A DNA stretch of 64,000 nt from Candidatus Anaerobutyricum avicola (GTDB lineage Bacteria; Bacillota; Clostridia; Lachnospirales; Lachnospiraceae). A model generated the notes under the pieces. It had not been told where the DNA came from. It ran no database searches and was given only the letters and a program-made list of their open reading frames with translations. This document shows positions 9,787 to 18,229 of this stretch, one piece after another. The stretch covers positions 68,608 to 132,607 of the forward strand of contig DXGQ01000017.1 in NCBI GenBank assembly GCA_019113845.1, given 5' to 3'. Within the stretch, counting starts at the first letter, position 1, and every line of letters begins with the position of its first letter. Position numbers and translations under genes: made by a program.

Positions 9787-9966
9787 ATGGGTGTGGTCAT
9801 TGGAAGAATGGACAGTCAGGTGGAGAAGATTTTTCTCGGAAATAATTTAACAAGAAGTACAAAAAATTATGATAAACTGCTGCAGGACGAAAATCTGCCG
9901 GAGGAAGAACGGCGCCGGATTCTGGCAGCGCAGAAAAAGAAAGAGGATGATGAGATCATCCTGTGA
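9787..9966 (+). CDS. Small charged protein, 59 aa
   Basis: The ATG is preceded by AAAAGGAGGAG at good spacing, which favours 9787 over the track start at 9733. The product (MGVVIGRMDSQVEKIFLGNN...) is hydrophilic, with a C-terminal helix rich in Glu, Arg and Lys (LPEEERRRILAAQKKKEDDE). There is no signal peptide or membrane helix. It lies 71 bases before the glycosyltransferase gene and may be its operon partner. The function is unknown; the strong ribosome binding site is the main evidence that it is real. Confidence 0.65.
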   Translation: MGVVIGRMDSQVEKIFLGNNLTRSTKNYDKLLQDENLPEEERRRILAAQKKKEDDEIIL

Positions 9967-10037
9967 GTGTCGCGCGGCCTGCGGAGGGAGGAAAAATCCT
10001 GCGAACCGTGGCAGAAAAATAGGAGTAGGAGGATACC

Positions 10038-10778
10038 ATGAAAGTATCAGTAGCCATGGCATATTATAATGGCGGAGAATATATAAATGAACAGCTTTCG
10101 TCCATCCTCTCGCAGCTTGGCGAAGAGGACGAGGTCATTCTATCTGTGGATGCGGCGGATGACGGTTCGGAGAAGCTGCTGAAAAAAAGAGCGGAGGAAG
10201 ATGCCAGGATTCATCTGCTGCGGGGGCCGGGCAAGGGCGTGGTAAAAAACTTTGCGAGCGCCATCACGCACTGCAGCGGAGACGTTATATTTCTCTCGGA
10301 TCAGGATGATATCTGGTGGGACGACAAAGTAAAGACTGTTCTCCGTGCTTTTCAGGAGAAGGGGACGGCCGCTGTCGTACACAATGCGGAGATCATCGAT
10401 GAGCATGGAGAAAAGACCGGGGAACCGGATCTGTTTGCGATGCGCGGAAGCCACGCCGGTCTCTGGAAGAATTTCTTAAAAAACAGTTATGTGGGCTGCT
10501 GTATGGCTTTTCGCCGGGAACTGCTGCCCGTCATTCTTCCCATACCGGAGCGCATGTACATGCATGATTACTGGATCGGAACAGCGGCAGAACTGTGCGG
10601 CGGCGTCACTTTTATCGGACAGCCGCTCATCGGCTACCGCCGGCACGGAGGAAATGTGACGGAGCTTTCCCACGGGAGTCTGTGGTTTATGCTGAAAAAG
10701 AGAATGAATATCCTGCGGTGCCTGTTCGTCCTCAAAAAGCGGGCGGCACAGAGAAGAAAACTGAAGAGTACAAAGTAA
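10038..10778 (+). CDS. Family 2 glycosyltransferase
   Basis: The 246-residue protein starts at ATG after TAGGAGG. It has the GT-A fold order: VSVAMAYYNGGEYI at the N terminus, a VILSVDAADDGS nucleotide-sugar motif, and FLSDQDDIWW containing the DxD metal site, a combination frequent in rhamnosyltransferase-type GT2 enzymes of polysaccharide synthesis. There is no transmembrane segment except possible membrane association near the basic C terminus. The next gene encodes a large YfhO-like membrane protein, so both may decorate a cell-surface polymer; the sugar is not predictable. Confidence 0.88.
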   Translation: MKVSVAMAYYNGGEYINEQLSSILSQLGEEDEVILSVDAADDGSEKLLKKRAEEDARIHLLRGPGKGVVKNFASAITHCSGDVIFLSDQDDIWWDDKVKTVLRAFQEKGTAAVVHNAEIIDEHGEKTGEPDLFAMRGSHAGLWKNFLKNSYVGCCMAFRRELLPVILPIPERMYMHDYWIGTAAELCGGVTFIGQPLIGYRRHGGNVTELSHGSLWFMLKKRMNILRCLFVLKKRAAQRRKLKSTK

Positions 10779-10839
10779 AAGTGAACTCAGGAAGACATTT
10801 TTATAAATGCCGGTGCCTGAGCAGAGTGAGGTTTATATT

Positions 10840-13443
10840 ATGGAAATCAAAAAAAGGTATCTTTTGCCATTGTCCTTTTTTATTCCCCTGGCAGTGATGA
10901 TCGTCTGCATGGCCATCTTCCGGGTGGGCCCTTTTGGCAGCAATTCTTTTCTGATCATCGACGGACTGCATCAGTACATGCCATTTTTTTCCGTACTGTA
11001 TGACAAATTAAAAGAAGGCGGCAGTTTATTTTACAGTTTTCGGACGGGGCTTGGCGTAAACTTTCTGTCCCTGTTTTCCTACTACCTGTCCAGTCCGCTG
11101 AATCTGCTGATCGTGTTTTTTGACAAGACGCAGCTCAACATGGCGGTCAGCCTTCTGCTCGTGCTGAAGGTCGCCCTGTCCGGGTTGACGGCAGGCGTTT
11201 ACTTTTCTTCCAGAACGAAAAAACCGGGAATCACCGTCCTGCTCTGTTCCACGGCATACGCTCTGAGCAGCTATGTGGTGGGATACAGCTGGAATGTGAT
11301 GTGGATGGATGCGGTCATGATTTTTCCGCTGGTCGTTCTGGGCATAGAGCGGCTGATTGAAAAAAAAGATGGCCGTCTGTATGGGGCAGCGCTTTTTTAC
11401 GCGCTGTACTGTAACTATTATATTGCCTTTATGATCTGCATTTTTTCCGTAATCTGGTACCTGTTCTATTCCTTTCGGAACTTCCGGCAGTTTTTTTTCC
11501 GGGGGATCGTGTTTGCGTTCTACTCTCTGCTGGCGGCGGGGATGGCGGCAGTCCTTCTGATCCCGGCGTATCTCGGGATCAAACAGACCGCGTCCGGCGG
11601 TGATATGGGGCTTCCGGAGCACGGATGGCAGACCGGATTTGCCGACCTTATCACAAGACAGTTTGACCTGGCGTCTCCGGTCAGCCACGATAATTTTGAC
11701 GGAAATGCCAATCTCTATATCGGTGTCTTCGTCATCTTTGCCGTGGTGCTCTACATGCTGAACCGGGAGATCCATCTGACGGATAAACTGAAAAAAGGTC
11801 TGTTGCTCGTATTTTTTTATCTGAGCTTCAGCGAGGATATCCTGAATTTTATCTGGCACGGTTTTCACAATCAGTATGGAATACCGAACCGTTTTTCATT
11901 TCTGTACGGTTTCGTGCTGCTCGTCATGCTCTTTGAAGTGCTGGAACACAGGGAATGTATCAGGAACTGGCAGGTCGTGCTGGGATGTCTGGCGGGCGTC
12001 GGGCTTCTGTTTGTCAGCAGAAACTGGGCGGAGTCTCCGCTGGAGGACGGGATTTACGGCGTGGCAGGCATGCTCATGCTGTTATACGGCCTGATCCTTT
12101 TTGTGATGAGCTTTGACAAAAGACACCAGAAATGGCATGTGACGGCGTTCAGCGTCATTGCCGTGGCGGAAATGTGTGTGACTTCCGTGGTGGGATTTGA
12201 ACATATCGGGCAGATCAGTGTGCCGAAATTCTTCTCCGGGACCGAAGATGTGGAGGAAGCGGCGCGGACGCTGGACGACGGCAGCTTCTACCGGAGTGAG
12301 CTGGCGGACGGCAAGATGGTCAATGAAAATGCCTGGTATCCTTTTCGGGCAGTGGGTCTCTTCGGTTCCACTGCCACAAACGGCATGGTAAAGATGATGG
12401 ATTCCCTCGGGTTCTACACGGGCGCCAATGAATATCTGTATCAGGGCGCCACGCCGGTGACGAATCTCCTCCTGGACGTGCGGTACATTTACTATCACCC
12501 GGAGGACGTGCTGAACACGGACTTCGTTTATAAAGATACGTTCGGAGATTTTGATGTGTATGAAAATCCGGTGCAGGGGATGTCTATCGGTTATATGATC
12601 AATGACAGTATTCAGGAATGGTTTTACGAGAGCGCGTATCCGTTCCGGGTGCAGAATGAGTTCTGTGCTTACGGCTATGGCATTTATGACATTTTTTCTG
12701 TTCTGGACATTCCGGACCCGGCGGTAAACGGATGTACAGCTTCCCGGACCAATGACGGAGAATATTATTTTGAATACGGAGAATCCTTTGATGACAATAT
12801 GGTGTTCACCATTCCGGTGGAAGAAGACATGGAAGAACTGTACATTTTCTATGATGGTACGCAGGTGGAAAATGCGGAGATCGCCGTCGACGGAACGATC
12901 GTGACGCAGGGGGATATTGACAGCTACATGCTTCCGATCGGAAAGGTGGAAAAAGGCAGCACACTGACGGTGCGTTTCAAGCTGAAAGGGGAGACGCCGG
13001 ACGGTTATGTCCGCCTGTCCGCGGCAGATTTTCAGACGCCATTGTTCGAAAGCCTTGTGAAGGCGATGACTGCGCAGGCATTTGAGATAGAGGAGATGAC
13101 AGACCGGCATATCGCCGGGCGCGTCACAGCGGGCGAGAATCAGAAACTGTTGTTTTCCATCCCTTACGATGTGGGCTGGGAGATTCTTGTGGACGGTGAG
13201 CCGGCAGAATCTGAGAAGATCGGCAATGCCTTTCTGGCGGTCTCTCTGACGCCGGGAGAGCATCAGGTGTCCCTCACCTTCACGCCGCCGGGATTCGTCC
13301 CGGGAGCGTGGCTGTCCGTGGGCTGTCTTGGCATCTATATCCTTGTCTGTGCGCTCTCGCCTTTCATCCGGAAGAAACGGCTGGAATGGGAGAGCCGAAA
13401 AAACAGCGAAATACCGACGGATGAGGAACTGGAGAATCTGTGA
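10840..13443 (+). CDS. YfhO-family polytopic membrane protein
   Basis: The start at MEIKKRYLLP (10840) is preferred to 10807 because GAGTGAGG lies upstream, though the site is modest. The product of about 867 residues has roughly a dozen or more transmembrane helices in the first half (FFIPLAVMIVCMAIF onward), a conserved loop FLIIDGLHQYMPFFSVLYD as in YfhO proteins, then a large extracytoplasmic domain (about residues 440-830), and a last helix near GAWLSVGCLGIYILVCAL. Characterised YfhO proteins are GT-C-like membrane proteins involved in glycosylating lipoteichoic acid; the same role here is an inference, supported by the adjoining GT2 gene. Confidence 0.85.
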   Translation: MEIKKRYLLPLSFFIPLAVMIVCMAIFRVGPFGSNSFLIIDGLHQYMPFFSVLYDKLKEGGSLFYSFRTGLGVNFLSLFSYYLSSPLNLLIVFFDKTQLNMAVSLLLVLKVALSGLTAGVYFSSRTKKPGITVLLCSTAYALSSYVVGYSWNVMWMDAVMIFPLVVLGIERLIEKKDGRLYGAALFYALYCNYYIAFMICIFSVIWYLFYSFRNFRQFFFRGIVFAFYSLLAAGMAAVLLIPAYLGIKQTASGGDMGLPEHGWQTGFADLITRQFDLASPVSHDNFDGNANLYIGVFVIFAVVLYMLNREIHLTDKLKKGLLLVFFYLSFSEDILNFIWHGFHNQYGIPNRFSFLYGFVLLVMLFEVLEHRECIRNWQVVLGCLAGVGLLFVSRNWAESPLEDGIYGVAGMLMLLYGLILFVMSFDKRHQKWHVTAFSVIAVAEMCVTSVVGFEHIGQISVPKFFSGTEDVEEAARTLDDGSFYRSELADGKMVNENAWYPFRAVGLFGSTATNGMVKMMDSLGFYTGANEYLYQGATPVTNLLLDVRYIYYHPEDVLNTDFVYKDTFGDFDVYENPVQGMSIGYMINDSIQEWFYESAYPFRVQNEFCAYGYGIYDIFSVLDIPDPAVNGCTASRTNDGEYYFEYGESFDDNMVFTIPVEEDMEELYIFYDGTQVENAEIAVDGTIVTQGDIDSYMLPIGKVEKGSTLTVRFKLKGETPDGYVRLSAADFQTPLFESLVKAMTAQAFEIEEMTDRHIAGRVTAGENQKLLFSIPYDVGWEILVDGEPAESEKIGNAFLAVSLTPGEHQVSLTFTPPGFVPGAWLSVGCLGIYILVCALSPFIRKKRLEWESRKNSEIPTDEELENL

Positions 13444-13481
13444 TACAATCGGACAAAAGACTGAGTTGGGAGGTTTTTGCT

Positions 13482-14546
13482 ATGAAGAAAATGATCGTAA
13501 GAGCTTCTGCCCTTGCCATGGCAGGACTGCTGCTGTGCCAGACGCCGGTTCTGGCTGACGGCGTGGAACAGCCGTACCTGTCGCTGGGAGCGGATTTAAA
13601 TAAAGAGGAAAGAGCGACCGTGCTTCGTCTGCTGGGAGTGGATGAGGCGGAGCTTGACAATTATCAGGTGGTGAAGATCACCAATGCGGATGAGCATGAT
13701 TATCTGGATAACTATCTGAGCGCGTCGGTGATCGGGACCCGGGCGTTGTCTTCCGTGCTGATCGAAAAGACGGAGGAAGGCAGCGGAATCAATGTGACGA
13801 CAAAGAACATCACCTACTGTACGGAGGGAATGTATGAAAATGCACTGACGACTGCGGGGATCGCCGATGCGGACGTGGTTGTGGCGGGACCGTTTAACAT
13901 CACAGGTACCGCGGCGCTGGTGGGCGCCATGACCGCCTACGAGGATATGACCGGGGAAGAGATCACGGAGGAGAGCAAGGATGCGGCGACCAACGAGCTT
14001 GTCATCACCAGCGACCTGGCTTCTTCTCTGGATGATTCCGAGAAGGCGGAGCAGTTCCTGGCACTTGTAAAAGAGGAAGTGGTTTCTTCGGACATAAACA
14101 GCGCGGAGGACATCACACAGGTGGTGGAAGACTGCGAGAACAAGCTTCAGATCGAACTGACGGAAGAGCAGCGCCAGCAGATCGCGGAGCTGATGGAAAA
14201 GATCAGTAATCTGGATCTGAATGTCAGCGAGCTGCGGGAACAGGCATCCGATATTTATAATAAACTCAGTGAGCTGGATCTGGATACAAAAGGAATCTGG
14301 GAGACCATCAAAGATTTCTTCGCAAAGATTCTGAACTTCTTCGGAATCGGTCAGGAGCCGGCGCCGGAAGCTTCCACAGAGACCGGAGCGGGTGCGGAAG
14401 GCCAGCCGGAAGCTTCGACGGAATCTGACGGAGAAGCAGGATCGGAAGTTTCGACGGAATCCGGCGAGGAAGATCAGCCGGAAGCCTCGACAGAATCTGA
14501 CGGAGAAGCAGGATCGGAAACTTCCACGGAAGCTGTAAATGAATAA
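13482..14546 (+). CDS. DUF1002 secreted protein
   Basis: The ATG follows TTGGGAGG and lies 39 bases after the YfhO stop. The 354-residue protein has a signal peptide (MKKMIVRASALAMAGLLLCQTPVLA), then a DUF1002 domain (about residues 30-290; LGADLNKEERATVLRLLGV, GTRALSSVLIEKTEEGSGI). The C-terminal 65 residues are an acidic low-complexity tail of EASTESDGEAGSE-type repeats, with near-identical copies, typical of an extended extracellular segment. DUF1002 proteins are secreted Firmicute proteins of unknown function. Cotranscription with the GT2-YfhO pair is plausible. Confidence 0.88.
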   Translation: MKKMIVRASALAMAGLLLCQTPVLADGVEQPYLSLGADLNKEERATVLRLLGVDEAELDNYQVVKITNADEHDYLDNYLSASVIGTRALSSVLIEKTEEGSGINVTTKNITYCTEGMYENALTTAGIADADVVVAGPFNITGTAALVGAMTAYEDMTGEEITEESKDAATNELVITSDLASSLDDSEKAEQFLALVKEEVVSSDINSAEDITQVVEDCENKLQIELTEEQRQQIAELMEKISNLDLNVSELREQASDIYNKLSELDLDTKGIWETIKDFFAKILNFFGIGQEPAPEASTETGAGAEGQPEASTESDGEAGSEVSTESGEEDQPEASTESDGEAGSETSTEAVNE

Positions 14547-14614
14547 AGAGGAGCTTTCAGAAATCAGACTGCGGATGGACGAGAGGAGAGATTGGCCAGT
14601 TTGTCTTAGTTTCC

Positions 14615-14887
14615 TCAGAAAAAACGCAGCAGATTGGCTCCGTAAGCCAGGATCACGCCGGGGATACCGAGAATCGCGGAGAGAAGTGCCGTGACCGGGT
14701 TGATGCCCAGGCTGGTCGCCACACCTCTGGCGATACAGAAAGAATTGAACAGATGAAGATAGAGAAGGCCTGCAGCGCCGCGCCCCACAAAGGCGAGAAG
14801 CGCTGCGGGTCTTTTTTTGATGTAGGTAAGAAGATAGATACCAAGAGCGATACAGCAGAAAAGAAGGATCATCTGATTTTGACTCAT
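14615..14887 (-). CDS. bofA: BofA-family protein (pro-sigma-K processing inhibitor)
   Basis: A 90-residue integral membrane protein with two or three helices and the family signature GINPVTALLSAILGIPGVIL near the C terminus. In Bacillus, BofA sits in the outer forespore membrane and inhibits the SpoIVFB protease that activates sigma-K. Whether the same checkpoint operates in this organism is unknown, since many clostridia lack parts of it. The gene is alone on the minus strand between the DUF1002 gene and the Tad operon, unlike Bacillus where it lies next to recR. Confidence 0.85.
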   Translation of the reverse strand: MSQNQMILLFCCIALGIYLLTYIKKRPAALLAFVGRGAAGLLYLHLFNSFCIARGVATSLGINPVTALLSAILGIPGVILAYGANLLRFF

Positions 14888-15224
14888 AAAAGAAATCCCG
14901 GTTGTATCATTTCCACTTTCGGATAAGTCATCATGCGAAATGCGGCTGATACAGCACCTTTCCTGTGGTTTTTATATTTTATGTGAGAAAAAATATGATA
15001 TGCAGAAAATAATTTGATATATGGAAAATAATAGTAATGACATTGGGATTAAAAATCTTTTCGCAGGAAAGCTTATGTTGAATCTCCAACTTTTTTTACA
15101 CTGATATAATATGAATAGAAATAAATAGAAAAAATGGAAAAAAACCATAGACAAAAAATGGAAAATATGGTACATTACGGGTGGGATAACAAAACAATGG
15201 AGGAGCGGAAGAAGGGGGACAGGT
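14888..15224 (+). promoter_or_regulatory. tadZ: Upstream region of Tad operon with extended -10 promoter
   Basis: This 337-base gap is AT-rich. The best plus-strand promoter is the extended -10 TGATATAAT (TATAAT at 15105-15110), about 115 bases before the first Tad gene; TTGAAT upstream at 15078 is too far for a standard -35. The rest shows no gene or obvious RNA. Confidence 0.5.
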
Positions 15225-16103
15225 ATGTTTACGATCGTGATCGGAGAGCAGGGAGAGTATGGACGCCGCCTGAGGAACTATCTGGAAACACATTGGGAAG
15301 GTTCTCTCCGGCTGAATAGCTTTACGAAGCCGGAGGCACTTCTGACTTCGGAGGAGAAGGCGGACTGCTGGCTGCTCGATGAAGATTTCTTCCGGATATT
15401 ACAGGAGAAACAGGAGCTTTGGCCGGATATCAGGGAGAGATGTATCCTTCTTTCCGATGAGGAGAAGGAGGGGAGTTTCTGCCGGTATCATCCCCCGGCA
15501 GCTCTTGTGGAGATGATAAAGGAGAGGCAGAGGACTTTATCTGCCGACGGTTCCGGCACGGGGGAGAGCTGTATGGTGACAGCGCTGTATTCTCCGGTGT
15601 TTGAGCCGGAGCTTGCAGCGATCGCCGCGTCCTGTATGGAGACAGGCGGACTGTATCTGGGGATGGAAGATATCGGGACAGCAGTTCCCGGCAGAGGAAA
15701 TATGGGAGATCTGTGCTATTTTATCGGACTTCAGAGTGAGGATATCCTGAGTCGTGTCAGAGAGACGGCGCGGGAGGAGGACGGCATCTGGTATGTGGAT
15801 TCTCCCGGACTGTATTTTGACCTGCTGGAGCTGACGGAGGGAGAGTATCAGTGGTTTTTCCGCAGCCTGAAAGAGAGCGGAGAGTATGCGGAGATTTATG
15901 TGGGTCTTGGCAGCGGAATCCTTGGGACTCTTCCACTGAACGCATTGTTTGACCGGTTTCTTCTCATAGATTCTGACCAACATGAGAGACAGCATATCGC
16001 CTGTGATCATCTGGAGCGGGCACTGCGCTCGGAGTCCCGGCGTTTCCGCGGCAGCTTTGAGCGAAGAAGACGGGAGGAGTTTCTGCATGGAAGTATTCAG
16101 TAA
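15225..16103 (+). CDS. TadZ/CpaE-like protein lacking a P-loop
   Basis: The first gene of the Tad cluster, with a GGGGGACAGGT-type upstream purine stretch and an ATG start. The 292-residue protein has a receiver-like N terminus (MFTIVIGEQGEYGRRLRNYL) and a ParA/MinD-like second half, in the place where CpaE/TadZ is found in other tad loci. I see no Walker A motif, so it is a degenerate TadZ that probably localises the machine without ATP hydrolysis. Position directly before tadA supports the call; sequence evidence alone is modest. Confidence 0.65.
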   Translation: MFTIVIGEQGEYGRRLRNYLETHWEGSLRLNSFTKPEALLTSEEKADCWLLDEDFFRILQEKQELWPDIRERCILLSDEEKEGSFCRYHPPAALVEMIKERQRTLSADGSGTGESCMVTALYSPVFEPELAAIAASCMETGGLYLGMEDIGTAVPGRGNMGDLCYFIGLQSEDILSRVRETAREEDGIWYVDSPGLYFDLLELTEGEYQWFFRSLKESGEYAEIYVGLGSGILGTLPLNALFDRFLLIDSDQHERQHIACDHLERALRSESRRFRGSFERRRREEFLHGSIQ

Positions 16104-17337
16104 GCAGGAGTTGCGCCGGGAAGTGCTGGAGCGGCTGAATGGATACGGGCGTCCTTCCGATGAGGAGATTTACCGGGAGATCGACCGGGTGATCCTCTCC
16201 GACGGACACAGCCGATACGGCACCCTGCAGGAGAAAAGGATGCTCCGGGAGCAGCTGTTTTATTCCATACGGGGATTTGACGTGCTGGAAGAATATCTCC
16301 AGGATGATACGGTTACGGAGATCATGGTTATCGGAGCGTCCAAGATTTTTGTGGAGCAGAATGGCGTCCTCAAAAAGACGGATAAGACTTTCTTCTCAGA
16401 AGAGGAAGTCTATCGTCTGATCGACCAGATGATCGCACCGCTGAACCGCATGGTAAATGAGTCGGTACCCATTGTTGACGGGCGGCTCCCGGACGGTTCC
16501 AGAGTGCATGTCGTGCTGCCGCCGGTTTCCCTGGAAGGACCGGTTATCACCATACGAAAGTTTCAAAAGGGCGGCATGACGATGGAACGGCTGATGGAGA
16601 GCGGGGAGTTTCCGCCGGAGCTTGCGGCGGTGCTGGCCTGTCTGGTGCGGGGAAGATACAGCATTCTGCTCAGCGGCGCCACCAACTCCGGAAAGTCCTC
16701 TCTGCTCAATGCGTTGGCAGAGTATCTCCTGCCGGATGAGAGGATCATCACCATTGAGGATTCCGCGGAGCTGCAGCTGTATCATGTGGATAATCTGGTT
16801 CGTATGGAGACTAGAAACTCCAATACGGAGGGTGTTAATGAGATCTCCATGAACGATCTGATCAAGGCCAGTCTCCGTATGCGGCCTACCCGGATCATCG
16901 TGGGGGAGGTCAGAGGGGAGGAAGCGGCCGCTCTGCTGAACGCGGCTTCCACCGGACACAGCGGTTCGCTGTCGACGATTCACGGGAATTCATGCCGTGA
17001 TGCGCTGCGGAGGCTGGAGACGATGGTGTTGATGGGGATGGATATTCCTCTGCGGGCAGTGCAGGGTCTGATTGCCTCGGCGGTGGATATTCTCATTCAT
17101 CTTGGCAGACTGTCCACAGGACAGAGAAAGATACTGGAGATTTATGAGCTGCTTGATTTTGACGGGCAGGATTATCAGATGAACGCTCTGTTTCTCTATG
17201 ACAGAGAGGAAGAAGGCAGAGAAGGGAGGCTGATGGCAGCAGGCAGGCTGTCCCGGACAGAGCGTTTGAAAGATTATGGTCAGATGCAGGCTTACCTGCA
17301 GGCCATGGAGGTATTTGATGAAAAGTATGGCACATAA
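16087..17337 (+). CDS. tadA: TadA/CpaF pilus assembly ATPase
   Basis: The start at 16087 (MEVFSKQELRRE) has GGAGG upstream and overlaps the previous gene by 17 bases; the track start at 15982 would lie deep inside it. The 416-residue protein is a VirB11/CpaF-type secretion ATPase: GATNSGKS Walker A at about 197-204, an IIVGEVRGEEA Walker B region, and TGHSGSLSTIHGNS, the conserved His box. It powers Flp pilus polymerisation at the inner face of the membrane. Recognition is firm. Confidence 0.95.
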   Translation: MEVFSKQELRREVLERLNGYGRPSDEEIYREIDRVILSDGHSRYGTLQEKRMLREQLFYSIRGFDVLEEYLQDDTVTEIMVIGASKIFVEQNGVLKKTDKTFFSEEEVYRLIDQMIAPLNRMVNESVPIVDGRLPDGSRVHVVLPPVSLEGPVITIRKFQKGGMTMERLMESGEFPPELAAVLACLVRGRYSILLSGATNSGKSSLLNALAEYLLPDERIITIEDSAELQLYHVDNLVRMETRNSNTEGVNEISMNDLIKASLRMRPTRIIVGEVRGEEAAALLNAASTGHSGSLSTIHGNSCRDALRRLETMVLMGMDIPLRAVQGLIASAVDILIHLGRLSTGQRKILEIYELLDFDGQDYQMNALFLYDREEEGREGRLMAAGRLSRTERLKDYGQMQAYLQAMEVFDEKYGT

Positions 17338-18118
17338 GCGGCAGGAGCGCAGCAGACGTTTCGATGCAAAGAGCAGATTTCGTCGCTGGAAGGAAGAAGG
17401 ACACTGGAAAACACTGCTCTGGTCCGTTCTGGCGGGAGAGAGTCTGGCAGGGATCCTTGCCGTCCTCGCCTACGACAGTTTGTTCTGGATGCTGCCGTTG
17501 CAGATCCTTCTGCTGCCCGTACACCGGGTGATGTGTGCGAAGTGGCAGCAGAGACAGCGCATGCAGCATCTCCGGGGATTTCGGGAGCTTCTGCAGTCGC
17601 TGATGACCTCCCTGCAGGCTGGCTATTCCATGGAAAATGCCTGCCGTGTCTCCCTGAGAGAGCTGGGAAGTCTGTATCGTTCCGGAAAGCACCCGACTGT
17701 CCGGCAGCTGCAGAAGATCGTCCGCGGCATAGAGCTTCATCGCGCAGTGGAGCAGATGTTCATGGAGTATGCAGAGGAGACGAAGATCGAGGAGATTTAT
17801 GAGTTTGCTGTCGTTTTGCATATCGCGAAGAGTACCGGGGGTAATGTCGTCGATATTCTGAAGAATTCCATGGAGCATCTGCAGAATAAGATGGAGGTTT
17901 CGGAGGAGCTGCAGGTCAGTCTGAGCGGACGGATCTTTGAGAAAAATATCATGCTGCTGATGCCGTTTGGAGTACTTTTGTATCTCCGTCTGGCAAATCC
18001 CGGCTATGTGGACAGCCTGTACCGGCTGTCGGCCGGCAATCTGCTCATGAGTATTGTGATCGCGGGGACGGTCCTGTGTTTTTTCTGGACAGAGAAGATC
18101 ATGAACGTCGAACTGTGA
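17318..18118 (+). CDS. tadB: TadB-like pilus assembly membrane protein
   Basis: I start at 17318 (MKSMAHKRQ) because TGGAGGT lies six bases upstream; it overlaps tadA by 20 bases. The 266-residue protein has two N-terminal hydrophobic segments near residues 30-65, a type II secretion F-type domain (FRELLQSLMTSLQAGYSMENA, IYEFAVVLHIAKSTGGN) and two C-terminal helices. This is the standard order for TadB, the inner membrane platform that works with TadA. Confidence 0.88.
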   Translation: MKSMAHKRQERSRRFDAKSRFRRWKEEGHWKTLLWSVLAGESLAGILAVLAYDSLFWMLPLQILLLPVHRVMCAKWQQRQRMQHLRGFRELLQSLMTSLQAGYSMENACRVSLRELGSLYRSGKHPTVRQLQKIVRGIELHRAVEQMFMEYAEETKIEEIYEFAVVLHIAKSTGGNVVDILKNSMEHLQNKMEVSEELQVSLSGRIFEKNIMLLMPFGVLLYLRLANPGYVDSLYRLSAGNLLMSIVIAGTVLCFFWTEKIMNVEL

Positions 18119-18229
18119 GAGAGCCGTTGCCTTTTATGGGAGTCAGCCAGGAGAGGCATTTGACTGAACGGTGGATGGCGCAAGTTATTATCGGATCGCG
18201 GCATTGTACGGGACAGCCGATGGAATATT

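Noticed and set aside
12082-13263. 393-aa minus-strand ORF inside the YfhO-like gene
   Set aside because: Shadow ORF; the plus strand encodes a membrane protein with clear hydrophobic segments.
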